Source: CAVPCY01 sp963702525
Lineage (GTDB): Bacteria; Actinomycetota; Coriobacteriia; Anaerosomatales; PHET01
Reading direction: 5' to 3'
Assembly: GCA_963702525.1 (NCBI GenBank)
Contig: CAVPCY010000021.1
Location: 124,001-188,000 of the forward strand
Length of the DNA: 64,000 nt
The notes beneath the pieces were generated by a model that was not told the origin of the DNA, searched no databases, and was given only the letters and a program-made list of their open reading frames with translations. Numbering within the stretch: position 1 is the stretch's first letter; the number at the start of each line of letters is the position of its first letter. Positions 31,947-42,893 of this stretch are shown here, piece by piece. The position numbers and the translations under genes were made by a program.

Positions 31947-32688
31947 CTACGCGCTCTTGCCCTTGCCCTCATCGAGGTGGCGCTTCTTCTCCTCGGCGCT
32001 CATCTGCTTCCACGCATCGGATCGATGTCGCCGAGAGCCTCGAGCTCGGGGCTGAAGAAGTCCTCGCGCATCGCGCATGCCGTGGCGCCGGTACGCGTGT
32101 ACGTTCCTCGACGCCTGCTTCATCGCGGCGAGCGAACCGTCGTGCGTCGCGGCGTAGTCGACGGAACGGCCCTGCCGCATGCCCATCTGCTGGCTCGTCA
32201 CGTAGCTGTCCTGGTTCGCGCCCAGGTAGATGAACTCGTAGCTGGCGAGCTTCTGGCGGTCCTGGATCATCTGATAGATCCGGTCGCTCGTGAACTCGCG
32301 GCTCGAGTTCTCGGCACCGTCGGTCATGATCACGAACAGCACCTGGTCTGGCTTGTTCGCGGCCACGAAGTCGTCGGTGACGCGCATCGTGTAGCCGATG
32401 GCGTCGTAGAGCGCGGTCATGCCGTCCGGCTCGTAGGTCGAGTAGTCGAGGTCGGGCACCTCTCGGACGGGCACCGCCTCGGCGACGGTCACGAACCGCG
32501 TGTCGAAGAGCGTCAGCGTGAAGAAGCGCGTTGCCCTCCTCGCGTGCCTGGTCGTTCTTGAACTCGTTGAACCCGGAGATCGTCGCGTCGCGCACGCTTC
32601 CCATCGAACCGGACTTGTCGAGCACGAAGTTGATGAGGATGCTGCGGTTCTGGGCATCGTTTGCGGGCTGCTCGGCTTTCTTGGCCAT
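31947..32688 (-). CDS. VWA-domain protein (von Willebrand factor type A)
   Basis: A cytosolic VWA protein of about 245 residues. The MIDAS metal site is seen as DKSGSMGSV near the start (D-x-S-x-S), a threonine region in YEPDGMTALYDAIGYT, and TDGAENSSREF for the last ligand. Frames change near 32525 and again near 32060. The ATG at 32688 is preceded by AGGAGGT at the right distance. It has no signal sequence or TM helix. Such stand-alone VWA proteins usually mediate metal-dependent protein-protein contacts. The short gene after it and the XRE regulator diverging from it probably belong to the same unit. Confidence 0.75.
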
Positions 32689-32790
32689 GTCACACACCTC
32701 CTGTCGAATACTCCAGGAATACCACGAGGGTCTGACATCGAACGTCTCCGAGCGGCCGTCTCGCGAGCTCGGTGTCCCGCCTCGCTGTGT

Positions 32791-32842
32791 ACTATACCCA
32801 TCTGTATATATACTGTCAAGTCAATGTGCAGAGTGGTATAGT
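32791..32842. promoter_or_regulatory. Face-to-face divergent promoters with overlapping -35 boxes
   Basis: For the VWA gene (minus): -35 TTGACA (complement of 32814-32819), 17 bp, -10 TATAGT (complement of 32791-32796). For the XRE gene (plus): CTGTCA (32813-32818), 18 bp, TATAGT (32837-32842). The two -10 regions form a perfect inverted repeat ACTATACC/GGTATAGT. A GTATATATAC palindrome sits between them. Confidence 0.7.
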
Positions 32843-32865
32843 CTGCTGGTGGGGAGGTGTGTGCG

Positions 32866-33486
32866 ATGGGCGGCACGAAGGTCGGATGGATGATTCGCGC
32901 GGCTCGCAAGCGGCTCGGGCTCACGCTCGAGGACGTCGCCGGGCAGGTCGGAGTGACCCCGGGCGCGCTGTCCCACATCGAGAGCGGTCGGCGTCTGCCC
33001 AACCCCAGCAACACGCTGCGTATCGCCGAGGTGCTCGGAATCGAGCCCCGCGAGCTCATGGACGCGCTCGACTACGAGCACTCCGAACGCCGGGAGCGAT
33101 CGGCCTACGAGAGCCGAGACGCCAGTGGGGCGGTGAGGTCTCGCCCGCCCTCACGCGCGTACTCTGAGCGACCTATCGAGGAGCTGTTCGCAGTGCCCGG
33201 CGGCATCGGGCCGGACGCTTTCGAGGACGACGACATCGCCGCCGTCGCCCCGAGCGGAAACATGAACATGCTTCGCATCTCGCCGAGCAGGGCACCGTCG
33301 CCGAGGGACCGGGCGCGCTGGTCGGACGACACTCCGCAGCGCCTCCAGGCGCTCGAGCAGCTGGCCGACACCGCGTCCGACGCGATCCGCACGCTTCGCG
33401 GCCTGCTCGAAGACGACGACCCGATGGTCCGCAAGGAAGCCCGCCGTCTGCTGCGCGAGCTCGACGTGAGGCTGCCGGAAGAGTAG
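32866..33486 (+). CDS. XRE-family transcriptional regulator
   Basis: A protein of 206 residues. An N-terminal Cro/C1-type helix-turn-helix (residues about 8-65: IRAARKRLGLTLEDVAGQVG then PGALSHIESGRRLPNPSNTL) binds DNA. The middle is disordered and rich in Ser, Arg and Pro. The C-terminus is a helical pair (LQALEQLADTASDAIRTLRG, then VRKEARRLLRELDV) probably for oligomerisation. The ATG at 32866 is chosen because GGGGAGG ends 8 bp upstream; a GTG at 32857 would overlap that site. It is transcribed away from the VWA gene, from a promoter sharing its -35 region, so it probably controls both. Confidence 0.85.
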   Translation: MGGTKVGWMIRAARKRLGLTLEDVAGQVGVTPGALSHIESGRRLPNPSNTLRIAEVLGIEPRELMDALDYEHSERRERSAYESRDASGAVRSRPPSRAYSERPIEELFAVPGGIGPDAFEDDDIAAVAPSGNMNMLRISPSRAPSPRDRARWSDDTPQRLQALEQLADTASDAIRTLRGLLEDDDPMVRKEARRLLRELDVRLPEE

Positions 33487-33514
33487 GCCCGCCGACCCCG
33501 AGCGGTCGCGAGCC

Positions 33515-33958
33515 CTACTTGGGCCGGAACACCGCTACCGCCCGCTTGTCCCCGTTCTTCAGCACGAGCTTGCCCGCACCGTCGATCTCGTAGAATTCGG
33601 TCATGCTGAGGGCGATGAAGAAGGCCTTCTCCTGCATCATCGGAGCCTCTTCGCCCGCCGTCTCGGTGAACGTGGGCAGGCCGAAGAGCAGCGCGTCGTC
33701 GTTGGGCGTGTTGTACGTCGCCGCGAACTGGTTCACGCCGCCCGATCCGCTGGCTTGGCCGCCGTCGAGAGTCATCACGGTGGTGACGCCCTTCGCGGAG
33801 GGCCTGACCTGGTCGATCCCCATGAAGGACTCGAGCACCCACGTGCCCTCGAGATCGGTCGCGAGCTTCGGCGCGCTCTCGCGCTCACATCCGGAGATCA
33901 GCAACGTAGCCGCGACCAGCGCCACGACCAGTGCGGCGATGCGCATCCCAACCCTCAT
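33515..33958 (-). CDS. META/HslJ-like lipoprotein
   Basis: A lipoprotein of about 147 residues. The signal peptide ends in a lipobox (LLISGC), so the cysteine would be lipidated and the protein held at the outer face of the membrane. The body resembles the META domain: LEGTWVLESFMG at the start, then GSGGVNQFAATY and a C-terminal strand (VLKNGDKRAVAVF). META proteins such as HslJ are linked to stress or antibiotic tolerance. I take the ATG at 33958, with AAGGAGGG before it, rather than the upstream GTG that overlaps the preceding gene. Confidence 0.65.
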   Translation of the reverse strand: MRVGMRIAALVVALVAATLLISGCERESAPKLATDLEGTWVLESFMGIDQVRPSAKGVTTVMTLDGGQASGSGGVNQFAATYNTPNDDALLFGLPTFTETAGEEAPMMQEKAFFIALSMTEFYEIDGAGKLVLKNGDKRAVAVFRPK

Positions 33959-33984
33959 CACGGCCCTCCTTGTAGGCTCCACCC

Positions 33985-35664
33985 TCACGTGCCCGACCCC
34001 AACGCCGCTGTGACCTGCTCGACCACCGCGTCGCAGCGCGCCACCGTGCCGTCCCGAAGCGCCACGGCCTCGGCCGCAACCGACTCCACGAAGCCGCGGT
34101 CCTCAAGCTGCCCTAGGTTGATGAGGACGTTGAGATAGGCGCCGATCGACGCGGTCCGCGCGCACGCGGCGGCGACCCCCGCATCGGAAAGCGACGGCTT
34201 GAAGCCGTGCTCGCCCACAGTCTCGGCAAGCTCGGCCACCTTGGCGGTGGCGCGCATCACCTCGAGCGGGACCATCGTGGCCTGGCGGTTGGCGGCCTCC
34301 ATCGCGGCCAGGCGCGCCTGCTGCTCCTCGGGCGTCTTCTTGGGCAGCCGCATCGTAGCCATCACCGCATCGTAGGCGGCCGAGTCGCGGTCGACCGCTG
34401 CCAGGAGCTCGTCTTTGAGCGCCTGGCCCTCGGCGGCCACTCGGCGCATCTGGGCTTCCTGCTCCCCGTAGCCCTTCTTGCCCACGGTGAGGTTGCCCAC
34501 CATCGCGGCCAGCGCGGCGCCCAGCGACCCGCACAGCGCGGCGACCGAGCCTCCGCCCGGGGTGGGCGAAGCGGTCGAGAGCACGTCGACGAACTCCCGC
34601 GCCGACATCGAGGCGAGCCGGGGCTCGTCCAGTACCGCGTACTCGACGACCTTCTTCTTCGGGTCGAAGGGGCCGAGCTGGTCCAGCCCCAGCGAGAGGA
34701 CCGCCGCGTCGACCAGGTCGGCCTCGGGCTGTCCTGCCGAGACGCCCTGCTTCTCGAGGTAGTAGCGCCCGGCCATCAGCAGGGCCTGCTTCGGGATGAG
34801 CCCCACGAGCTCGCTGCCGGTCACGCGCACGCCCAGCTTCTCGGCCTCGGCGACGCACTCGTCGAAGGCGACGTGCACCGGCGTGACCTTGTAGTTGGTG
34901 AGGTTGACCGAGACCTGCGCGAGGCCGTACTCGTCGATGTACCAGCCCGTCCCCTTGACGTGGGTGAGGCGCCCCGGCTCCATGATCTTCTCGCCGCGAT
35001 CGTCGAGGACGAAGTCGCCGGCGGCGTCCTTCTTGGGGTAGCCGCTCTCGCGGATGACCTGCGCGATCTGCGTCGCTAGCCGCTTGTCCTTGGTGTTGAG
35101 GTTGACGTTGTAGGCGATGAGGAACTCGCGCGCGCCTATCAGGGTCGTGCCTGCCGAGGCGTTGAAGGCCGCCGGGCCGAAGTCAGGCGCCCAGTCGGGG
35201 TCGGTCAGCTTCTGGGGCAACCCCTCGTACTCGCCCTTGCGCACCTCGGCGAGGTTGCGTCGCTCGGGGCGGGTAGCAGCCTCTTCGTAGAGGTAGATCG
35301 GGATGCCCAGCTCTCGGCCCACCCGCTCTCCCACCGAGCGGGCCAGCTCGACGCACTCGGCCATCGTCACTCCCTCGAGGGGGACGAACGGGCACACGTC
35401 GGTGGCGCCCATGCGCGGGTGCGCGCCTTTGTGCTGCCGCATGTCGATGACCTCGGACGCGCGCTCGATAGCGCGAAACGCGGCCTCGGCCACCGCCGCA
35501 GGCGGGCCAACGAAGGTGACCACGGTGCGGTTGGTGTCGGCCCCGGGATCGACGTCGAGCAGGCGGACGCCCTCCGTCGACTCGATCACCTGCGTGATGG
35601 CGTCGATCTTCTGTAGGTCGCGACCTTCCGAGAAGTTCGGAACGCACTCAACGAGCTGGGCCAT
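33985..35664 (-). CDS. ftcD: Glutamate formimidoyltransferase / formimidoyltetrahydrofolate cyclodeaminase fusion
   Basis: A bifunctional enzyme of histidine breakdown. It moves the formimino group of formiminoglutamate to tetrahydrofolate, then releases ammonia to give 5,10-methenyl-THF. Residues 1-300 are the transferase (ECVPNFSEGRDLQKIDAI at the start, QHKGAHPRMGATDVCPFVPL with a conserved histidine, GLAQVSVNLTNYKVTPVH). Residues about 355-559 are the cyclodeaminase, with the glycine-rich SPTPGGGSVAALCGSLGAAL. It is 559 residues and unbroken, about the length of the animal and bacterial fused form. The gene is transcribed toward the lipoprotein gene, 26 bp away. An N-formylglutamate amidohydrolase remnant, from an alternative histidine branch, lies at 49.5 kb. 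Confidence 0.93.
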   Translation of the reverse strand: MAQLVECVPNFSEGRDLQKIDAITQVIESTEGVRLLDVDPGADTNRTVVTFVGPPAAVAEAAFRAIERASEVIDMRQHKGAHPRMGATDVCPFVPLEGVTMAECVELARSVGERVGRELGIPIYLYEEAATRPERRNLAEVRKGEYEGLPQKLTDPDWAPDFGPAAFNASAGTTLIGAREFLIAYNVNLNTKDKRLATQIAQVIRESGYPKKDAAGDFVLDDRGEKIMEPGRLTHVKGTGWYIDEYGLAQVSVNLTNYKVTPVHVAFDECVAEAEKLGVRVTGSELVGLIPKQALLMAGRYYLEKQGVSAGQPEADLVDAAVLSLGLDQLGPFDPKKKVVEYAVLDEPRLASMSAREFVDVLSTASPTPGGGSVAALCGSLGAALAAMVGNLTVGKKGYGEQEAQMRRVAAEGQALKDELLAAVDRDSAAYDAVMATMRLPKKTPEEQQARLAAMEAANRQATMVPLEVMRATAKVAELAETVGEHGFKPSLSDAGVAAACARTASIGAYLNVLINLGQLEDRGFVESVAAEAVALRDGTVARCDAVVEQVTAALGSGT

Positions 35665-35738
35665 GTACGGTCTTCCTCCCGTGATCGAGCACCACGCGGC
35701 ACAAGTGGGGCCCCTAGACGTATTGTGCAGCTTATCCC

Positions 35739-36077
35739 TCAGACCGCACGCTTGGGCTCGTCAGCGTGCTTGGGCGCGACAGGTATAGCGCGTATTCCCG
35801 TACTCGGCCGCCGCCATCGATAGTGACCGCCGAACAGTGGAGTGCCGAAAGGGATCACGAAGTATGCAAGCAGCGCGACGATGACCACAACGACGCCAAC
35901 GACCCTCAGCCCTCTGTGAGCCCGTGCCTCGGCTCGTGGCTCATCATCGGGTGTCTCGGGGTCTTGTGCCCAGAGCGCATCCGCGACACACCACAACTCG
36001 CCCTCATCGGCCAGCAGAGGGAACTCATCTGGCAGGTAGTCGCTGGCCACGTCGAGGTTCAAGCCGTCGCCTTGCAT
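35739..36077 (-). CDS. Hypothetical single-pass membrane protein
   Basis: A protein of 112 residues: an acidic N-terminal half (ASDYLPDEFPLLADEGELWC) followed by a charged segment and one TM helix (RVVGVVVVIVALLAYFVIPF), then a short basic tail. I start at ATG 36077, which has GGGAGCGG upstream; the longer frame before it is proline-rich and unlike coding. No family was recognised. Confidence 0.55.
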   Translation of the reverse strand: MQGDGLNLDVASDYLPDEFPLLADEGELWCVADALWAQDPETPDDEPRAEARAHRGLRVVGVVVVIVALLAYFVIPFGTPLFGGHYRWRRPSTGIRAIPVAPKHADEPKRAV

Positions 36078-36210
36078 CGAACCGCTCCCTTCGCATGCTC
36101 GCTCCACGATGATACCCGCAGGCGGCGATACGGGACGGTCACGCGGGGGACACGCGATTGGTGCGGCCTCGGAGGGCGGCCCCGCGGCGAGTGGGTGTGA
36201 CTTCGCCGGC

Positions 36211-36240
36211 ACAAAGAGAAAGGGCCAGCCAACTGGCCAG
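36211..36240 (-). terminator. Rho-independent terminator downstream of the YchF gene
   Basis: The stem GGCCAG / CTGGCC with a CCAA loop (36223-36238) is followed, on the minus strand, by CTTTCTCTTTGT. It lies about 80 bp after the YchF stop, and the T-rich tail is on the correct side. Confidence 0.6.
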
Positions 36241-36321
36241 CCCGCCCCATCAGTCTTCTATCGGCAGCTTCGGTCGAGGACTTTAGCGATTTCTTGAACT
36301 TTCTTTCGACGACTTCTTTCG

Positions 36322-37362
36322 CTACACGTTGAAACGGATGTTCATGATGTCGCCGTCGGCGACGATGTAGTCCTTGCCCTCGATCTGGAAGAGCCCCGCC
36401 GCCTTCAGGGCCTGCTCGCTGCCGTGCTCGATGAACAGCTCGTAGGGCATGACCTCGGCGCGGATGAAGCCACGCTCGAGGTCCGAGTGGATCTTGCCGG
36501 CGGCCTTGCGGGCGTTCATCCCGCGCGTGATCGTCCACGCGCGCACCTCGTCCTCGCCCACCGTGAAGAAGCTGATGAGGTCCAGCAGCCCGTAGGCCGT
36601 CCGGATGAAGCGCGCGAGCGCCGACTCGGTCAGGCCCAGGTCCTGCAGGAAGGCCGCTTGGTCTGCGGCATCGAGCGCGGCGATCTCCGCCTCGACGCTC
36701 GCCGAGAGCGCCAGACCCGCGGCGCCGAGCTCGTCGACGCGCGCTGCCAGGTCGTCGGGAAGCGGGTCGGCGGCCCGGTCCTCGTCGCGGTTCACGACCA
36801 CGAGCAGCGGGCGGTCGGTGAGCAGCTGGTAGCCCTTGAGGTTGTCGCGATCGAGCTCGTCGGCAGACAGCGTGCGCAGCGGCCTGCCGTCCTCGAGGAC
36901 GGCCTGCATCCGCTCGAGGCGTTCGCGGTCGGCCGGCGGCGCGTTCTCCTTGCGCGCCCGCGCGAGCAGCCCCTCGACGATTCCGAGATCGGCCAGGACA
37001 CACTCGTCCGAGAAGGCGGTCAGGTCCCGGAGGGGGTCGGCATCGCCCTCGACCGCCGGGTCCTCGAAGTCGCGCAGCACGAGCGCGAGCGCTTCTTGCT
37101 CGCGGATCGTCGCAAGCGATCGCGTCGACAGCCCGCTGCGTTGCGCCCCGTGCTCGCCGGGCACGTCACAGAAGGTCACCTCGGCGTAGATCGTCTTCTT
37201 CGGGTTGAACATGCCGGAGAGCCGATCGATGCGCTCGTCGGGCACGCGCACGGTCCCGAGCCGCACTTCGCCGCCGTAGCCGACCGGCACGTTCAGGCCG
37301 GTCATCGTGTTGAACACCGTGGTCTTGCCCGAGCCGGCGAAGCCGACGAGTCCTATCTTCAA
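36322..37362 (-). CDS. YchF/OBG-type GTPase (divergent)
   Basis: A P-loop NTPase of the Obg-YchF group, which interact with ribosomes and in YchF prefer ATP. G1 is seen as GLVGFAGSGKTTVFN at the extreme N-terminus and G3 as FCDVPGEHGAQ. The G4 position reads VVNRDED rather than NKxD, in line with relaxed base choice in YchF. A C-terminal TGS-like domain is clear (FTVGEDEVRAWTI, KIHSDLERGFIRAEVM, IEGKDYIVADGDIMNIRFNV). It is 346 residues, slightly shorter than classical YchF. The start is the TTG at 37362, directly before KIGLVGF; there is no ATG or GTG in frame nearby. A terminator follows the gene. Confidence 0.85.
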   Translation of the reverse strand: MKIGLVGFAGSGKTTVFNTMTGLNVPVGYGGEVRLGTVRVPDERIDRLSGMFNPKKTIYAEVTFCDVPGEHGAQRSGLSTRSLATIREQEALALVLRDFEDPAVEGDADPLRDLTAFSDECVLADLGIVEGLLARARKENAPPADRERLERMQAVLEDGRPLRTLSADELDRDNLKGYQLLTDRPLLVVVNRDEDRAADPLPDDLAARVDELGAAGLALSASVEAEIAALDAADQAAFLQDLGLTESALARFIRTAYGLLDLISFFTVGEDEVRAWTITRGMNARKAAGKIHSDLERGFIRAEVMPYELFIEHGSEQALKAAGLFQIEGKDYIVADGDIMNIRFNV

Positions 37363-37543
37363 CTCAACCTCACATCTCTGCGCGGAGCTAGCGTTGCGAT
37401 TCCGAGAAGTACCTGCATGCCGGCACTCCCTGCTCGCGTGACGAGTAGTAGGTGCCCGATTCGATCGAGCATGTGGCATGGGGTCTGGTCTTGTTCACCG
37501 CGATCTTGGCCCCAACACCAGTCTACCGTGAGGGTTCGGAGTC

Positions 37544-38204
37544 TCACGCCTCGAGTTCCTTCGCCCTCGCAGCGATGCGCTCCAGTCCCGCGCGCACCTC
37601 GTCGGTCACATACTGCGCCGCCCGCACCTCCCCCGAGTCCAGCCCGAGCAGCGCCACCTGCTCCGGCCCCTTCTCCGTGCACAGGATCGTCGCCAAGTCG
37701 GCTTCGAGGCCAACAGCGGAGCCCCGTGCGGCGATACTGCGCTCGTAGAGCTTGCCCGCGATCTTGGCGCGCAGCGTCCGCACGCTCCATCGCTCGTGGA
37801 CCGCAAAGGCCGCGTAGAAGTCGCGTTTCTGCAGCTCGGTGATAGTGAGGAGTTCAGTGAGGTGGCTCCAGCTCAATTTGGGCGACAGTGTCGCGCATTT
37901 CTCAGAATCGGGTAGCCACCCAGCCAGGTGCATCATCCGTTCGATGTTGCGCCGGCTCCACCCTCGCCCGTAGCGCGCAGTCAGCCGCTCGCCGAGTCGC
38001 TTCACCGCCCGCTGGCCGTACTCCGCTCGCTCCCCGCCGAGAACCTCCTCGCGAACCCGTTTGCCGACACTCCAGTACAGCATCACAAGTTCGCTGTTGA
38101 CCGAAGTGGCCGCCCGCCGACGTGCACCGTCGATGAGACCCGCTACGTCGCCGAAGAGCGCGGCGTCCGACCGAGGTGGTCGTAGTCAGATCGTCGTCCG
38201 TCAC
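37544..38204 (-). pseudogene. DUF1016/YhcG-type nuclease gene with internal deletion
   Basis: A paralogue of the gene at 41.6-42.7 kb. The N-terminal DUF1016 helical part is present (ELVMLYWSVGKRVREEVLGG, YGRGWSRRNIERMMHLAGWL and AKIAGKLYERSIAARGSA). The sequence then jumps from GLEADLA directly to TILCTEKGPEQVALLGLDSG, missing about 120 residues that in the paralogue hold the PDDEXK catalytic core (the LDLLLYH and ALELKT segments). The C-terminus is intact to KELEA and a stop. A further frame change near 38145 affects the N-terminus. The GTG at 38204 has GGGAGG before it. Without the core it cannot be a nuclease; it may still bind its partner or DNA. Confidence 0.75.
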
Positions 38205-38331
38205 GTCGCCTCCCGCGTCCCAGCGCACGCCGACTCCGCACGTGCCCCACGACGCTAGAGCGCCACCCCCACCGGAACCTGACCCGAATCCAACCGGCCG
38301 GGCAGTGCGCGGTGCATCGCCCCGCCGGCTC

Positions 38332-40163
<1,832 letters not shown>

Positions 40164-40167
<4 letters not shown>

Positions 40168-40565
40168 TTGGGCTCCCGGGAGACTAGCGCCTTGATCTCG
40201 TCGTCTACCTGGTCGCCGAGGATGGACTCTTGAGCCGCGAAGTTGACTTCCATGTTGACCCGCGCGAGATCGATCAGGTCCTCGTCAATCGAGTAGTCTC
40301 TCTCGTCGCGCAGCCAAGCCAGGACCGAGGCGAGGTGCCAGAGTGATGACGAGCCCTCGTGCACGGGAGCGGGGCCGACTGACTTGGAGCTGGAGAGAAG
40401 CTTGTAGATGTTCTGCCGCGTCTTGCCAACGATGTTCGCAACCTCGCTGATTTCGACGAAGTCAGGTGTGGCCTCAACCAAGAGCGCATCGGGCAAGACC
40501 GACCTCACATCACGAAGGGCGCTCAGGACTGCGCGCTCGGCGGTTTCCGCTTCACGGGTGAACAT
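40164..40565 (-). CDS. Small helix-turn-helix DNA-binding protein coupled to recQ; N-terminus uncertain
   Basis: A protein of at least 133 residues with an HTH (EISEVANIVGKTRQNIYKLL, about residues 38-57) and a following conserved segment. Coding character continues upstream of the first ATG: codons back to about 40668 give DPHPESIDSIVERLAEAGCD, typical of this family's N-terminus. They end in a stop without a normal start. Either an indel hides the start or the 5' end was lost where the toxin-antitoxin genes abut. The stop overlaps the recQ start by four bases, so the two are coupled. Confidence 0.65.
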
Positions 40566-40679
40566 CAGAGCAAGCCGGCCGGGGATGCCGACACCGATGG
40601 TCGCATCGTCGCACCCTGCCTCGGCGAGGCGCTCGACGATCGAGTCGATGCTCTCAGGGTGGGGATCCGAAGATCAGCG

Positions 40680-41183
40680 CTAGATGCTCTTGCGGATGTC
40701 CTTCATCAGCATCATCAGATGTAGGGGGTCCGTCGGAGAAGGTTCGAAGCCGTACCGAGTGTAGAAAGCCCGTGCGCGATCATCGAGGGCATGCACCAAG
40801 ACGACCCTCGCCCCAATCGTGTGGGCGGCATAGGCAGCCTTGGCAAGCGCTTCGAGCAGGAGTGCCTCGCCGAGCCGCCCTCCCTGCTCGGCACTGTCGA
40901 CCGCCAACCTGCCGATGAGGACGGCGGGGATCGGCTGCTTGCCTTGGCCCTTGACCGCCCGCGCGGTCGCCTCGGCCGGCTCGACGCTAGCGGCGGCCAA
41001 GCTGAAGAACCCGATCACGCGACTGCCGCGGCAGACGACATAGGTGCGCGACTTCTCCGCGGACTGGTCTGATGCCGCTCGGCGCTTGAGGTAGTCATTC
41101 AGTGAAGGGGCTCCGCAGTCGAACTCGTCCAGTTGATGCTCGGACGACAGCGCCTCCGGTCCGAAGATCGGGTCACCTGCCAC
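40680..41183 (-). CDS. GNAT-family toxin (TacT-like acetyltransferase)
   Basis: An acetyl-CoA-dependent N-acetyltransferase of about 167 residues. Toxins of this group acetylate charged tRNAs and stop translation. N-terminal FDCGAPSLNDYLKRRA is characteristic of the TacT/AtaT type. The acetyl-CoA loop region is IGRLAVDSAEQGGRLGEALL, a variant of the R/Q-x-x-G-x-G/A signature. The C-terminus carries the conserved tyrosine in FYTRYGFEPSP. The start ATG overlaps the end of the DUF1778 gene by 11 bp, the standard antitoxin-first order. Confidence 0.88.
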   Translation of the reverse strand: MAGDPIFGPEALSSEHQLDEFDCGAPSLNDYLKRRAASDQSAEKSRTYVVCRGSRVIGFFSLAAASVEPAEATARAVKGQGKQPIPAVLIGRLAVDSAEQGGRLGEALLLEALAKAAYAAHTIGARVVLVHALDDRARAFYTRYGFEPSPTDPLHLMMLMKDIRKSI

Positions 41184-41472
41184 TGAACGGGCTCTCCTTC
41201 GCCGCGGCGGCCTTCAGCTCCGCGATCTCGCGCGCCGGACGGTCGAGCGCATCGGTGAAGGCGGCCCACATGTCGGGCGCGAGAGTGAAGCGCGTCTGAT
41301 CGGCAAGAACGGTCTCCGCGGAACGAACGGCAGCCTGGACCACGAACTGACTCATGCTCATCCGCGAAAGCTCGGCCGCGCGTTCGACAAGGGCCTTTTC
41401 CTCTGTCGAAGTGCGGATGCTGAACCGATCCTGCTTGGCGCTCGGGCGCATGGCGGCGACGTGCGTGCTCAT
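41173..41472 (-). CDS. DUF1778 ribbon-helix-helix antitoxin
   Basis: A protein of 99 residues. The N-terminal ribbon-helix-helix (QDRFSIRTSTEEKALVERAA, then SRMSMSQFVVQAAVRSAET) binds the operator as a dimer. The C-terminal part (FTDALDRPAREIAELKAAAA) wraps the acetyltransferase toxin in homologues. The ATG at 41472 has GAGGAGG upstream. It overlaps the toxin gene, and palindromes in its promoter suggest autoregulation with toxin as co-repressor. Confidence 0.9.
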   Translation of the reverse strand: MSTHVAAMRPSAKQDRFSIRTSTEEKALVERAAELSRMSMSQFVVQAAVRSAETVLADQTRFTLAPDMWAAFTDALDRPAREIAELKAAAAKESPFSGR

Positions 41473-41487
41473 CGTTCCTCCTCATTG

Positions 41488-41541
41488 ATGTGTACACATT
41501 GTACGCCCACGCAACGCGAGATGTCCACCCAGTGTGCACAC
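41488..41541 (-). promoter_or_regulatory. Promoter and palindromic operator of the DUF1778/GNAT module
   Basis: On the minus strand a -35 TGGACA (complement of 41522-41527) stands 18 bp from a -10 TACAAT (complement of 41498-41503). A perfect 12-bp palindrome ATGTGTACACAT (41488-41499) overlaps the -10 box and start site, and GTGTGCACAC (41532-41541) lies just above the -35 box. Two half-similar palindromes flanking a promoter are typical of RHH antitoxin operators. Confidence 0.65.
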
Positions 41542-41565
41542 AGACCATCGCTCGCGCGAAAGGTG

Positions 41566-42681
41566 CTAGCTGCCGGCTTGCTGCCGCTGGAAGACCGGCC
41601 ACTGCTCGGCAATCTTGCGTACGCCGTCCACCGGGCCTCGAGGCCCCCGCTCACGCGTCGCAGCGCCCTCGCCCTCGCGGCGATGCGCTCCAGCCCGGCG
41701 CGCACCTCGTCGGTCACGTACTGCGCCGCCCGCACCTCCCCGGAGTCCAGCCCCAGCAGCGCCACCTGCTCCGGCCCCTTCTCCGTGCACAGGATCAGCC
41801 CGATCGGCGCCGAGTCACCCGGATGGCGCTGGTGCGCGTCGAGCCAGCGCAGGTACAGCATCATCTGCCCGTAGTCGCCGGGCGCGAGCGGGCGCGTCTT
41901 GAGTTCGAGCGCGACGTAGCAGCGCATGGTGATGTGGTAGAGCAGCAGATCGAGCTGGTAGTCACTGCCCGTCGACGGTCATCCGCTTCTGCCGCTCCAC
42001 GAACGCGAAGCCGACGCCGAGCTCGAGCAGGAAGCGCTGCATCTCGTCGAGGATCGCACGCTCGAGGTCGGCCTCGCTGTGCTCCGGTGGCAAGCCGAGG
42101 AAGTCGAGCACGTAGGGGTCGCGGAAGGCGAGGGACGGCTCGAGGGTGCCTGTGGCCGCGAGCGCCGCGAGATCAGCCTCGAGCCCGTCGGCCGAGCCTC
42201 GCGCAGCAAGGGTCCGCTCGTAGAGCTTGCCGGCGATCTTGGCGCGCAGAGTGCGCACGCTCCAGCGCTCGTGTGCCGCGAAGGCGGCGTAGAAGTCGCG
42301 TTTCCGCTGCTCAGAGATAGTCGAGAAGCTCACTGATGTTGGCTCCAGGTCAATTTGCGCCGACCAGTGGTCGACGCATATTCTCGAGATCGGGTAGCCA
42401 CTCCGCGAAACGGATCATTCTCTCGATGTTCTGCCGACTCCAGCCCCGCCCATACCGCTCGGTCAGCTGCTCCGCGAGCCGCTTCACGACCTGCTGCCCG
42501 TACTCCGCCCGCTCCCCGCCGAGAACCTCCTCGCGAACCCGCTTGCCGACGCTCCAGTACAGCATCACGAGCTCGCTGTTGACTGCGGCCGCAGCGCGGC
42601 TGCGCGCGCCATCGATCAGGCCGGCGACGTCGCTCGAACAGCGTGGCATCAGCCGGGGTCGCCGCTGCCAACCCGTCATCC
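41566..42681 (-). CDS. DUF1016/YhcG-type PDDEXK nuclease, full length; frame-broken
   Basis: An N-terminal DUF1016 helical domain (SRAAAAVNSELVMLYWSVGK and YGRGWSRQNIERMIRFAEWL) is followed by a C-terminal restriction-endonuclease-like fold. The catalytic residues are visible: aspartate in DYQLDLLLYH and the ELK triad in VALELKTRPLAPGDYGQM. The family is often found near restriction-modification and other defence genes. Frames change near 42630, 42350 and 41965 and the C-terminus is blurred by another near 41650, so the end is approximate. The ATG at 42681 has GAGGCG before it. Its deleted paralogue lies 3.4 kb away; the toxin-antitoxin module and recQ lie between the two. Confidence 0.75.
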
Positions 42682-42893
42682 ATCCCATCGCCTCCCCGGT
42701 GTCGCAGCGCGCACCGATTCGTGTGTGCCGGCAACACTAGTGAGGCGGTCCAACCGAACGCTTCCCAGATCCCTACCGAGCCGCCATCAAGACCGGTCGG
42801 CAGTTCGCAGCTAGAGATCCCCCTGGTCCGCGCGGACACCCGGGCAATTCCTGCCTGTACCGAAGAGCGGGGACCCGAAGGGCAAGCAGCCCC

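Noticed and set aside
36080..36320. A continuation of the YchF gene past its stop in another frame
   Set aside because: The YchF C-terminus is complete at IMNIRFNV; the Lys/Arg-rich text beyond it leads into the terminator hairpin.
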